Assembly (NCBI RefSeq): GCF_030866825.1
Contig: NZ_CP133020.1
Location: 248,001 to 312,000, forward strand
DNA length: 64,000 nucleotides
Reading direction: 5' to 3'
From: Rathayibacter sp. SW19
Lineage (GTDB): Bacteria; Actinomycetota; Actinomycetes; Actinomycetales; Microbacteriaceae
Shown in pieces: positions 49,372 through 57,438 of the stretch. The position numbers and the translations under genes are program-made. Below the pieces are notes generated by a model, which saw only the letters and a program-made list of their open reading frames with translations, had not been told where the DNA came from and did not search any database. Position 1 is the first letter of the stretch, and the number at the start of each line of letters is the position of its first letter.

Positions 49372-52300
49372 ACCAGTGCCTCCTGCTCGGCCGGGTCGGC
49401 GACCGTTCGTTCTCGGCCGGGGGCGCGCGCAGCGATGCAGACGACGATTCGGCCGTCCGGCGTTGATTCAGGCGGTGTTGAATCAGACAGCGCCGATTCG
49501 AACAGCGCCGATTCAGACAGCGCCGATTCAGACAGTGCCGATTCGAACAGCAGTGCGGGCGCATCCGTCGCGAACGCCAGCGTCACATCGTGACCGGCAA
49601 CATTGCCCACCTCGTTGATGAGTTCCGGCACCAGTGCGCCGTCGAGACCGACCATATCGATGGCGATCAGTGGCCGCCCGGACGCCAGTGCGAGGGCTAC
49701 GTCGAGGCACCAGCGCGCGAGTGTACTGAGCTCACGCAGGCCGGTGGCCTCGTCGATCAGCTGGGCCGAATCAGCTGCGCGTGTCAACGATTCGAATCGG
49801 CGAAGGTACTGTGCGGTGAGGCGCAACTGCGCGCGTCGCTGGGTGAACCGGGCGGTGAGCCGCACCTGCGAGACGAGATATTCACCAATCGTGATGCCTG
49901 CGTCGTCTGCCTGGGCCCGGTGCACCAGAACGGAGCGGCGCTGAAGCCGGGCCGACTCGAACGGAAGAACATTGCCGAGCACGGTGAGCCGGCCGGCGGT
50001 CGGGGCGAGACGCCCGGTGATCGCGGCCAACACGGCGCGGTTCAGGGAGACGTCCGTGACGATCAGTGTGCCTCCGGGCGGAACTTCCACATCGAGCGGA
50101 GCCGATCCGCACACGATGAGGCCCCCCGCGGCTATGCCAGTAGGCAGCTCGTCAGCGACCGTGCGTTCGACGACCGGCGACGTGTCGTCCTCTCCCACCT
50201 GGTCTGGGAAGTCATCGATCACCGACCGTTCCGGGCGCCACGCCCGCGCGGCGATCAGATCGTGCACCCGTTCGCCTTCAAGGTCGATATCGGGCACGAT
50301 TCGCTGCAGCCACCGCGGGAACCACCAGGCTCGTGCGCCGAGCAGCGCCATGATGGCAGGGATGAAAGTCATGCGCACCACGAACGCGTCGATGAGCACA
50401 CCGATCGCCAGCGCCCCGGCCAGTGGCTGAAGCACGGCCCCACCGCCCGGCACAAAAGACGCGAACACACTGAACATGATCAGCGCTGCAGCCGTCACAA
50501 CCCGGGCAGATGCGCTGAAGCCGTCGATCACCGACGGTTTCGCCGCGGCCGTCTTGGCGAAATCCTCGCGCATGCGCGACACCAGGAACACCTGATAGTC
50601 CATCGCGAGGCCGAACAGAACGGCCATCAGGAGAATCGGCATGAAGCTGATGACGGGGCCCACCTTCTCCACGCTGAGCGGTGCGGCCAACCAGCCCCAG
50701 TTGAAGACGGCGGTGATCACGCCGAGTGTGGCGCTCACCGAGAGCAGAAATCCGATGGTCGCCGTAACAGGCACGGCGATCGAGCGGAACACCATCGCGA
50801 GCACCACAATGCACAGCCCGACCACGACGAGCGCGAACGGAATGAGGGCATCCATCAGCCGGTCCGAGATGTCAATAGCGACGGCGGTGGTGCCCGTGAC
50901 CATGTAGCCGAAACCGTGCGCCTTCTCGAACGCGGGCATCTCGGCGCGGATCGTGCGCACGAGCGCAGTGGTCGCATCCGAATCCGGCGAGCTCGCCGGC
51001 GTCAGCGAGATGATGGCCATGTCCAGGCCCTGGTTCGGCACGGCCTGACTGACCGCCGCGACGTCGTCCACGTTGGCGAATTGCTTCTCGAGCGCGTTCA
51101 GCGCCCCCGGAATGTCCATCGTTTTGCTGATGTCGGCCGTCACGAGAAGGGGACCGTTGAAGCCGGGGCCAAACCCTTTGGCGAGCAGGTCGTACGCGAC
51201 GCGCGCCTGCGTTCCGGCCGCGTCGTATCCCGCATCCGGGATCGTCAGGCGCAGGCTCAGTGCCGGCAACGCGACAACGACAAGCCCGAGAACGGTCGCG
51301 ATCAGTGTGATGAGTGGTCTGCGCGTGACGAAGGTCACCCAGCGACGGCCCATGCTCGGCTTGCGGCCTGCCGGTTCACGCAGTTCCGCTTCACGCTTCG
51401 CCGCCCGAGACATCGGCTTCGGAATCAGCTTGCGCCCGATGATGCCGAGGATCGCCGGCAGCAGAGTGAGGGACACCAGGATCGCGATCAGCACCCCGAC
51501 GGCCGCCCCGAACCCCATCACGGATAGGAAAGGAATCCCCACCACCGAAAGGCCGACGAGTGCGATGATCACGGTCAGCCCAGCGAAGACGACCGCGCTA
51601 CCCGCCGTCGCGGTGGCGACCGCCACAGACTCGGCCGGCGATACTCCGGCGGCAAGTTGCGATCGATGTCGCGACACGATGAATAGGGCGTAGTCGATCC
51701 CGACGGCGAGCCCCAACATTGAAGCGAGCACGGGCGCGGTCGACGAGATGGTCACGAAGTCAGCGAAAATCGTGATCGCGCTGATGGAGATCAGCACGCC
51801 GATCGCTGCGGTGATCAGCGGCATCCCGGCTGCAAGAAGTGACCCGAGCGTGATCGCCGTGATGATCAGGGCGAGCAGTAGGCCGACCGCTTCTTGGCTG
51901 TTGTCAGCTGCTGTGGGCGGCGGCGTCACGCCCGCGTATGCCGTCGTCAAGCCGGACTGCCGTGCCGAGTTTCCAGCCGCCTGAATCGCTGACTCATCGA
52001 CCTGGGTCAACGAGGTTTGAGCAACGTCGTATTGCACGCTCGCAAACGCCATGCTGTTGTCCGACGCGACCTGGCTGCCGTTGCCTGCCGCGAACGGGTT
52101 CGTGACCGCCACGACGTGCTCAAGCCGACTCAACTTGTCGACAGCGGATTCGATCGGAGCCTCGAACGAACGGATGTCCGCGCCTTCCGGCGCCACGAAG
52201 ATCACCTTCGCGCTCGCCCCGCTCGCCTGTGGGAAACGACTCTGCAGCATGTCGATTGCCGTCTGCGATTGAGTGCCCGGAATCTCGACGGATTGCGACA

Positions 52301-52421
52301 TCTGCCCGTCGAAGATCTTCGCGCCGACCATCGCGGCAACCACAACGAGCAGCCACACGACCACGACGAGAAATCGCCGTTTCGCCGCGAACGCCCCAAT
52401 TCGATACAGAAGTATTGCCAT
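49368..52421 (-). CDS. MMPL/RND-family exporter with a degenerate ABC-ATPase-like tail
   Basis: Exporter of 1017 residues with the MMPL layout: two sets of membrane helices (about 12-340 and 360-710) and two extracytoplasmic loops. The last 250 residues are unusual. They read like an ABC ATPase without the catalytic lysine: the Walker A place is GGTLIVTDVSLNRAVLAAIT followed by GRLAPTAGRLTVLGN, and the Walker B-like stretch is GRPLIAIDMVGLDG. It ends with Ser/Ala/Leu/Glu repeats (49484-49543). Likely exports a lipid or drug with the YhgE partner. The tail may be a pseudo-ATPase that regulates or anchors the pump. Confidence 0.82.
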   Translation of the reverse strand: MAILLYRIGAFAAKRRFLVVVVWLLVVVAAMVGAKIFDGQMSQSVEIPGTQSQTAIDMLQSRFPQASGASAKVIFVAPEGADIRSFEAPIESAVDKLSRLEHVVAVTNPFAAGNGSQVASDNSMAFASVQYDVAQTSLTQVDESAIQAAGNSARQSGLTTAYAGVTPPPTAADNSQEAVGLLLALIITAITLGSLLAAGMPLITAAIGVLISISAITIFADFVTISSTAPVLASMLGLAVGIDYALFIVSRHRSQLAAGVSPAESVAVATATAGSAVVFAGLTVIIALVGLSVVGIPFLSVMGFGAAVGVLIAILVSLTLLPAILGIIGRKLIPKPMSRAAKREAELREPAGRKPSMGRRWVTFVTRRPLITLIATVLGLVVVALPALSLRLTIPDAGYDAAGTQARVAYDLLAKGFGPGFNGPLLVTADISKTMDIPGALNALEKQFANVDDVAAVSQAVPNQGLDMAIISLTPASSPDSDATTALVRTIRAEMPAFEKAHGFGYMVTGTTAVAIDISDRLMDALIPFALVVVGLCIVVLAMVFRSIAVPVTATIGFLLSVSATLGVITAVFNWGWLAAPLSVEKVGPVISFMPILLMAVLFGLAMDYQVFLVSRMREDFAKTAAAKPSVIDGFSASARVVTAAALIMFSVFASFVPGGGAVLQPLAGALAIGVLIDAFVVRMTFIPAIMALLGARAWWFPRWLQRIVPDIDLEGERVHDLIAARAWRPERSVIDDFPDQVGEDDTSPVVERTVADELPTGIAAGGLIVCGSAPLDVEVPPGGTLIVTDVSLNRAVLAAITGRLAPTAGRLTVLGNVLPFESARLQRRSVLVHRAQADDAGITIGEYLVSQVRLTARFTQRRAQLRLTAQYLRRFESLTRAADSAQLIDEATGLRELSTLARWCLDVALALASGRPLIAIDMVGLDGALVPELINEVGNVAGHDVTLAFATDAPALLFESALSESALSESALFESALSDSTPPESTPDGRIVVCIAARAPGRERTVADPAEQEALV
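49484..49543. repeat. 15-bp tandem repeats in the MMPL tail
   Basis: Four units of cagacagcgccgatt, with a few substitutions, plus a partial fifth unit, encode alternating Ser-Ala-Leu-Ser/Phe-Glu stretches near the C-terminus of the MMPL protein. Confidence 0.85.
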
Positions 52422-52579
52422 TTGGCGCCAGCCCCCCAGTAGAAGCTAGCGTACGGATCACGCTCTGGGCTACCGATTGCCCCGCACGGGGGGCGCGGCA
52501 CGCTCGGTTATTTCCGTGCTAGCCGTCAGCCTCGAACTCGCGCGGCTGGCGGCCCGTGTTTATCGCGTCGGGCAGATGC

Positions 52580-53143
52580 TTACGGCGTGACCCCGGATGC
52601 TTCGAGCACCTTCATGAACTCGCGCATCCACGACGGGTGGTCCGGCCACGCGCGGCCGGAGACCAGATTGCCGTCGACCACGCCTGCACCGTTCTCGAAG
52701 ACGCCGCCACCGAGTTCGACGTCAGGCTGCAGTGCCGGATACGCGGAGGAGGTGCGCCCGTGCAGCACGCCTGCCGCGGCCAGTAGCATCGGCCCGTGAC
52801 AGAGAGCGGCGACCGGTGCATCCTTCTCGAAGAAGTACCGCACGATCCGTTTGGCGTCTTCGTTGTTGCGGATGTACTCGGGTGCCCGTCCGCCGGGCAC
52901 CACGATCGCGGCGTACTCGGTCGGGTCGACGTCGGCGAAGGCGATGTCGGCATCCCAGGTGTGGCCGAGCTTCTCGGTGTAGGTGTCGAATCCATCGACG
53001 AAGTCGTGCACCACGAACTGTAGCTTCTTCTTTTCCGGCGCACCGATGTGCACTTCGTAGCCGGCCTCGAGCAAGCGCTGATACGGGTAGAACACCTCGA
53101 GCGTCTCTGCGGCGTCACCGGTAAGAATCAGGATCTTGGTCAT
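52580..53143 (-). CDS. DJ-1/PfpI-family protein
   Basis: Protein of 187 residues, DJ-1/PfpI fold. The nucleophilic cysteine is in ALCHGPMLLAAAG, with a Glu in LTGDAAETLE; family members act as glyoxalases, deglycases or proteases. I start it at the ATG at 53143, with AGAGAGG upstream; the reading to 53290 extends into low-complexity sequence. Stands alone, upstream of the PNPOx region and divergent from it. Confidence 0.85.
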   Translation of the reverse strand: MTKILILTGDAAETLEVFYPYQRLLEAGYEVHIGAPEKKKLQFVVHDFVDGFDTYTEKLGHTWDADIAFADVDPTEYAAIVVPGGRAPEYIRNNEDAKRIVRYFFEKDAPVAALCHGPMLLAAAGVLHGRTSSAYPALQPDVELGGGVFENGAGVVDGNLVSGRAWPDHPSWMREFMKVLEASGVTP

Positions 53144-53497
53144 GAGCGAAACCTCTCTGTTATCGGTCTGTTGCCGATCTGTGCGCGCTGCCAGTTGTGA
53201 TCTGCGAGCCGCATTCTGCGATCGACGTGCGGATGCGCGGGGCCGGCATCCGCATGCCCCCACTGTCGTTCGCGTTCCCGGCTGGAGCAACCAGCTTTCC
53301 CACCCGTTGGGAATCCGGTCGAACTCTGGGCTCGCAGTGGCGCGAATCGTGCTCGACGTGGCGCGTACCTCACTGTCGGCGCCGGGGTGCTGGCGCTAAC
53401 GTACTGTCATTCACCTGCGCAGATCAGACCCGCTGCGCAGATCAGACCCGCTGCGCAGATCAGACCCGCTGCGCAGATCAGACCCGCTGGAGGAACC
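53144..53497. other. Intergenic region between PfpI and PNPOx genes
   Basis: 354 bp without a gene. The main content is the four perfect 18-bp repeats at 53415-53486 just before the PNPOx ribosome site. The rest is GC-rich sequence in which I see no clear promoter. Confidence 0.5.
53415..53486. repeat. Four perfect 18-bp tandem repeats before the PNPOx gene
   Basis: Four identical units of ctgcgcagatcagacccg end 11 bp before the GTG start, just next to the GGAGG site. They lie in the expected leader or promoter region, so copy number could affect expression. Confidence 0.9.
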
Positions 53498-54136
53498 GTG
53501 CCAGAACCCACCGCGTCGACACTGTCCGGCGTTACCGACATCGACTTGCCGGAGTTCGACGCGCCGCCCGAAGACCCGGTGCGCCTTGCGATGTCGTGGC
53601 TTGCCGCGGCCGAAGCGTACCCGGTGCGCGAACCGCGCAGTGCGGTGCTCGCGACCGCGGGGCGGAATGGGAATCCAACAAGCCGGGTCGTCTCCGTGAA
53701 GGGAATAGCAGCCCGCGGCGTCGTTTTCACCTCGGCCCTGACGACACACAAGGCCGCAGACATGGCCGAGAATCCGCATGTCTCGATCACGTTCTATTGG
53801 CGGGAGACGATGCAGCAATTGAATGTGCGTGGTGAAGCTGTGCAGCTGTCAGGCGAAGCGTCAGATGCCCTGTTTCTTGAGCGGCCGCGCGGGGCACAGG
53901 TCGCATCGATCGTCTCGGCTGGTGGCCTGCCGCTGGCCGACGAGGAGGAACTCGCCGCCCGCGCCGCCGCCCTTGAACACGCAACGACACCACTGACCCG
54001 ACCATCAACCTGGGCCGGATACCTTATCGTTCCGGCGCGCATCGAGTTCTGGCAGGGGCGCGTCAACCGGATGCATCGTCGGCTCGTCTACACCGGCGGC
54101 GCGGGCCAGTGGAGTGCGCAGCGGCTGCAGCCCTGA
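53498..54136 (+). CDS. Pyridoxamine 5'-phosphate oxidase-family protein (PdxH/PhzG-like)
   Basis: FMN-binding split-barrel oxidase of 212 residues. N-terminal RSAVLATAG, RVVSVKG, FTSALTTHKAADMAENP and FYWRE follow the PNPOx fold, and the C-terminal dimer motif EFWQGRVNRMHRR fits the PNPOx signature. True PdxH makes PLP; PhzG-type relatives act on phenazines, and this protein could be either. I start it at the GTG at 53498, preceded by GGAGG; the longer reading translates the 18-bp repeats. The stop codon lies inside a second tandem repeat (54128-54187). Confidence 0.8.
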   Translation: MPEPTASTLSGVTDIDLPEFDAPPEDPVRLAMSWLAAAEAYPVREPRSAVLATAGRNGNPTSRVVSVKGIAARGVVFTSALTTHKAADMAENPHVSITFYWRETMQQLNVRGEAVQLSGEASDALFLERPRGAQVASIVSAGGLPLADEEELAARAAALEHATTPLTRPSTWAGYLIVPARIEFWQGRVNRMHRRLVYTGGAGQWSAQRLQP

Positions 54137-54187
54137 ACAGTTCAGCCCTGAACAGTTCAGCCCTGAACAGTGCAGCCCTGAACGGTG
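54128..54187. repeat. Four 15-bp tandem repeats at the end of the PNPOx gene
   Basis: Units of cagccctgaacagtt with single changes. The TGA stop of the PNPOx gene is part of the first unit, so the repeats start in the last codons and continue downstream. Confidence 0.88.
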
Positions 54188-54245
54188 CAGCGGGCACGCG
54201 AACGGCCCGGATGTGCACAACGTAACCCAGACGTAGACTCAGGCC

Positions 54246-55070
54246 ATGACTGCACGGGAGCAGCAGAAGATCCAGCCGGTGCCGGAACCACGCGGTCAGC
54301 TGCGACCGCAACAGCGCGAGGCTGCTGGCAACCGCTCGGCGGAGCGAGTGCTGCGCATCCTCGAGTTGATCGGTGCTTCGCCGGCCGGGCTGAGTGCCGC
54401 AGAAATCGCTATGGCGCTGGACCTGACACCGTCGACGACGTATCGGTTGCTCGGCACACTTCAGCGCCAGGACTACATCGGTCGACAGCGCGGCGATCAT
54501 CGCTACATTCTCGGGCGCACGGTCGATGAGCTCAGCCGGGCGCTTTCTCAGCAGCTCGTTGCGACGCCGGGCATCCGGGCCACGCTCCGCAACGTGCACG
54601 ATACCGTGCATGCGGCTGCGTATCTGACAGTGTTCCGCGGCGACGACATCGCGGTCGCTCATATCGAAGATTCACCCGAGCATCCGCGGATCGGCCAACT
54701 TCATGTCGGCTTCTCGGATGCCTCGCACGTCACCGCGTTCGGCAAGCTCATGCTGGCGGCAAAAGACGATGCCGGCCTGGAACGGTTTCTCGAACGGCAC
54801 AGCCCGCTGGCCTTCACCCCGCGCAGCGTGACGGACCTGGCGACCCTGCGCGAACAGCTCGACGACGTACGTGCGCAACAGCTCGCCGTCGAGATCGAGG
54901 AATATATGTCGCAATTGGCATGTATCGCGGCGCCGGTGAAATCGGCATCCGGAAAGACGATCGGCGCCGTGTCGGTGTCCGTATCTGCCAGCGACTTCTC
55001 GCTTCGAGCGCGCGACCTGGAGCGCGCGGTGCGGCGTGGCGCGTGGCAGGTGTCCGCTCAACTGGGCTAA
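54246..55070 (+). CDS. IclR-family transcriptional regulator
   Basis: Regulator of 274 residues with an N-terminal winged HTH (SAERVLRILELIGASPAGLS ... STTYRLLGTLQRQDYIG) and an IclR effector domain (VGFSDASHVTAFGKLMLAA, EIEEYMSQLACIAAPVK). It is convergent with the D-2-hydroxyacid dehydrogenase gene (29-bp gap). Its target genes are not apparent. Confidence 0.87.
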   Translation: MTAREQQKIQPVPEPRGQLRPQQREAAGNRSAERVLRILELIGASPAGLSAAEIAMALDLTPSTTYRLLGTLQRQDYIGRQRGDHRYILGRTVDELSRALSQQLVATPGIRATLRNVHDTVHAAAYLTVFRGDDIAVAHIEDSPEHPRIGQLHVGFSDASHVTAFGKLMLAAKDDAGLERFLERHSPLAFTPRSVTDLATLREQLDDVRAQQLAVEIEEYMSQLACIAAPVKSASGKTIGAVSVSVSASDFSLRARDLERAVRRGAWQVSAQLG

Positions 55071-55099
55071 CTTATGTGTGCCGCTGGCGCAGGTGGGCG

Positions 55100-56023
55100 T
55101 CAGCTACGCACGACGACGTTGAGCGGGTCTTCGCCGCGCAGCATCCGGTCGACCTGGCGGCGCAGAAGGCGGGCCATCCGCGGAATCATCGCGCTCGAGG
55201 CGCCGCCGACGTGTGGGGAGATGAGCACGTTCGGCAGGGCGAACAGCGGATGCCCGTCGGGCAGCGGCTCCGGATCCGTCACGTCCAGTGCCAGCCGGAT
55301 TCTCCCGCGCCCGGCGTGGTCGAGCAGAGCCGCAGTGTCCGCAACGGCACCGCGGGCGATGTTCACGAGCAGCGCGCCATCCTTCATCAGGGAGAGGAAG
55401 CCGTCGTCGACGAGGTGCCTGGTTTCGGCGTTGAGCGGCACGCCGATCACGACGATGTCTGCCTGCGGCAGGAGTGCCGGCAGCTCGTCGATGCCGTGGA
55501 CGTGGCCGTTCACGTCCTCCCGGGAGCGCGAGGCCACGCGAACGATCGTGGTTTCGAAGCCGGCCAGACGCTCTTCAACAGCCCGCCCCACTCCGCCATA
55601 GCCGAGAAGCAGCACGGTGCGGTCGGCGAGCGAAGCAAGGCGTGCGGGCGCCCAGTGCCCTTGCTCGGCCGCCCGCACGAACTGCGGGATGCCGCGCTGT
55701 GCGGCCAGCATAAGTGCGAGGGTCAATTCGGCGGTCGACGTCTCATGCACCGATGCGGCGTTCGCGAATGTGTTTCCGGGCGGTAAGTAGCGCGCAACGC
55801 CGTCGTAGCCGATCGACTGGCTCTGAACGAGCCGAGTGGTCACGCCACTCAATGCGGCGAGGACGGCTGTGCCGCCCATGTACGGCGGCACGACAATGTC
55901 AAAGGCTGCGGCCGGCGGTGGCCCGACCAGGTCCCATTCGACGAGTTCGACGCCCTCTGGTACTTCGCCGAAGGCATTGCGCAGAGTAGGGCCGGGAACG
56001 CTGACGATGAAGAGTGAGGTCAT
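55100..56023 (-). CDS. D-isomer-specific 2-hydroxyacid dehydrogenase
   Basis: NAD(P)-dependent dehydrogenase of 307 residues that reduces 2-oxoacids to D-2-hydroxyacids or the reverse. The cofactor loop is LLGYGGVGRAVEERL, the catalytic Arg is in NIARGAVADTAALL, the Glu in DPEPLPDGHPL and the His in ISPHVGGASS. The ATG at 56023 starts the fold. Convergent with the IclR gene. Confidence 0.87.
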   Translation of the reverse strand: MTSLFIVSVPGPTLRNAFGEVPEGVELVEWDLVGPPPAAAFDIVVPPYMGGTAVLAALSGVTTRLVQSQSIGYDGVARYLPPGNTFANAASVHETSTAELTLALMLAAQRGIPQFVRAAEQGHWAPARLASLADRTVLLLGYGGVGRAVEERLAGFETTIVRVASRSREDVNGHVHGIDELPALLPQADIVVIGVPLNAETRHLVDDGFLSLMKDGALLVNIARGAVADTAALLDHAGRGRIRLALDVTDPEPLPDGHPLFALPNVLISPHVGGASSAMIPRMARLLRRQVDRMLRGEDPLNVVVRS

Positions 56024-56051
56024 GATTCGAGGATAGCCAGCACACCTGTCC

Positions 56052-56705
56052 GTGGATGTCGCACTTCTCTGCCTCCACAATCGCGATGCCGGCCAGTATT
56101 GCACATACCCGTTGATTCCGGGGAAGCGTGCGTGCGCGATGCCATACCGTCGCCTCATGATCATCGACACTGGCTCGGACCTTCTGCGGCTCACCAAGCG
56201 ACGACTTTGGAAGAAGGAACGAACATCCCCACTCGTGGCCGTCGTGATGACGGGTGACCTCGAACTCTACTTCGTCAAGACCGTCACGAAGCACTACAGC
56301 GGCCGCCTCGACGACCATCACGACCAGATCCTGCGTGCCGTTGACAAGGACTACGCGCGCTATTTTGCTGTCGCCCATCGGTCGGCGCAGGCTCGGCATG
56401 AGTCCGTCGACTTCAATGAATCGCATCGACTCGAGCGGAAGGCCGCGGTGATCGGCATGCATCTGATCGGCGAGCTGCACGTCGATCGTGAATACTGGTG
56501 TTCAACCGGGCCGATGTCGTTCTTCAAAACCTATCTCTGTGAGGATGACCTGCCGAAGATCAGTTCCCGCCGGCCTCGGCACTTTGCCAAGACGCGCCTC
56601 GCCGGCGGTGCAGAAATCGAATGCCCAGACGATGGCTTCTACCAGCGGTTCGGGTATGAACTATCGGATGAGGATTCTGATAGCGGGGAGATTCAGATTG
56701 GCTAG
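56052..56705 (+). CDS. Protein of unknown function
   Basis: Unrecognised protein of up to 217 residues. Charged, no signal or membrane segment. Possible later starts are ATGs at 56139 and 56157, the latter giving MIIDTGSDLLRLTKRRLWKK. The C-terminus is acidic (LSDEDSDSGEIQIG). It precedes a toxin-antitoxin pair and could be a separate accessory gene. Confidence 0.5.
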   Translation: MDVALLCLHNRDAGQYCTYPLIPGKRACAMPYRRLMIIDTGSDLLRLTKRRLWKKERTSPLVAVVMTGDLELYFVKTVTKHYSGRLDDHHDQILRAVDKDYARYFAVAHRSAQARHESVDFNESHRLERKAAVIGMHLIGELHVDREYWCSTGPMSFFKTYLCEDDLPKISSRRPRHFAKTRLAGGAEIECPDDGFYQRFGYELSDEDSDSGEIQIG

Positions 56706-56715
56706 ACTTAGTCCA

Positions 56716-56727
56716 CTAGATCTAGTC
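56716..56727. promoter_or_regulatory. Operator-like palindrome before the Phd/VapC module
   Basis: ACTAGATCTAGT is a perfect 12-bp palindrome 16 bp before the antitoxin ATG, flanked by further CTAG half-sites. It fits self-repression by the Phd-type antitoxin. Confidence 0.6.
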
Positions 56728-56742
56728 GAGTAGAGGCGCGGC

Positions 56743-56997
56743 ATGCGCACGGTAAACATACACGAGGCCAAGACCACGTTTTCTCGCCTCGTTGACGAGG
56801 CATCCGCAGGAGACGTCATCGTGATCGCGAAGGCGGGGCATCCGGTGGCAAAGCTGACACGGTTGGATGCACCCGAGTCGCCGCCGAAGCGGCTTGGGTT
56901 TCTGGAAGGCATGGTGCAGGTTCCGGACGACTTCGACACGTTCATGCAGGACGAGATCGTCGCACTCTTCGAAGGCGCGGACCCGGAGCGCCTGTAG
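56743..56997 (+). CDS. Phd/YefM-family antitoxin
   Basis: Antitoxin of 84 residues: the N-terminal Phd/YefM DNA-binding region (MRTVNIHEAKTTFSRLVDEA, DVIVIAKAGHPVAKL) and a toxin-binding tail. The stop TAG is followed at once by the GTG of the toxin gene. Confidence 0.88.
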   Translation: MRTVNIHEAKTTFSRLVDEASAGDVIVIAKAGHPVAKLTRLDAPESPPKRLGFLEGMVQVPDDFDTFMQDEIVALFEGADPERL

Positions 56998-57387
56998 GTG
57001 AGGCTGCTACTGGACACCCATCTTGTGCTGTGGGCCGCATACTCCCCAGCCCGACTCAGCCGTCGCGCGCGTGCGCTGATCAAGGACTCAGAGAACGCTT
57101 TGGTATTCAGTGCATTGTCGATCTGGGAAATCGCGGTCAAGGCAGGGCTCGGCCGTCCTTCGTTCGATATCGCGCCCGCAGTGCTGCGCCGTGCGCTCAT
57201 CGAGGCAGGCTACCTCGAGCTCGACATCACCATCGCGCACGCTGTGGCTGTCGGGCAGCTCCCGCCCATCCATCATGACCCGTTTGACCGGGTGCTGGTG
57301 GCGCAGTCGTCACGTGTGGAGGGGTTCACGCTGCTCACCGCCGACAAGCGCGTGGCCGAGTACGGCGCTCCCGTGCTTCTTGTGTGA
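56998..57387 (+). CDS. VapC-type PIN-domain toxin
   Basis: PIN-domain ribonuclease of 129 residues with the metal-binding acid in LLLDTHLVLWA, Glu in SALSIWEIAVKAGLG and Asp in HHDPFDRVLVAQS. GTG start directly after the antitoxin stop. It is convergent with rhaB. Confidence 0.88.
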   Translation: MRLLLDTHLVLWAAYSPARLSRRARALIKDSENALVFSALSIWEIAVKAGLGRPSFDIAPAVLRRALIEAGYLELDITIAHAVAVGQLPPIHHDPFDRVLVAQSSRVEGFTLLTADKRVAEYGAPVLLV

Positions 57388-57438
57388 GGCTGACGATTCG
57401 TCGAAACCGCCGCGCGCCGAGCTCAGCCGGAGCCGGAT

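Noticed and set aside
49590..51527. Long plus-strand open frame of 645 codons opposite the MMPL gene
   Set aside because: The composition is extremely rich in His, Arg, Asp and Glu, a typical antisense reading of a membrane protein gene; no ribosome site or motif.
53387..53497. N-terminal extension of the PNPOx protein through the 18-bp repeats
   Set aside because: A strong GGAGG before the GTG at 53498 and the start of the family fold right after it make the repeats non-coding leader.
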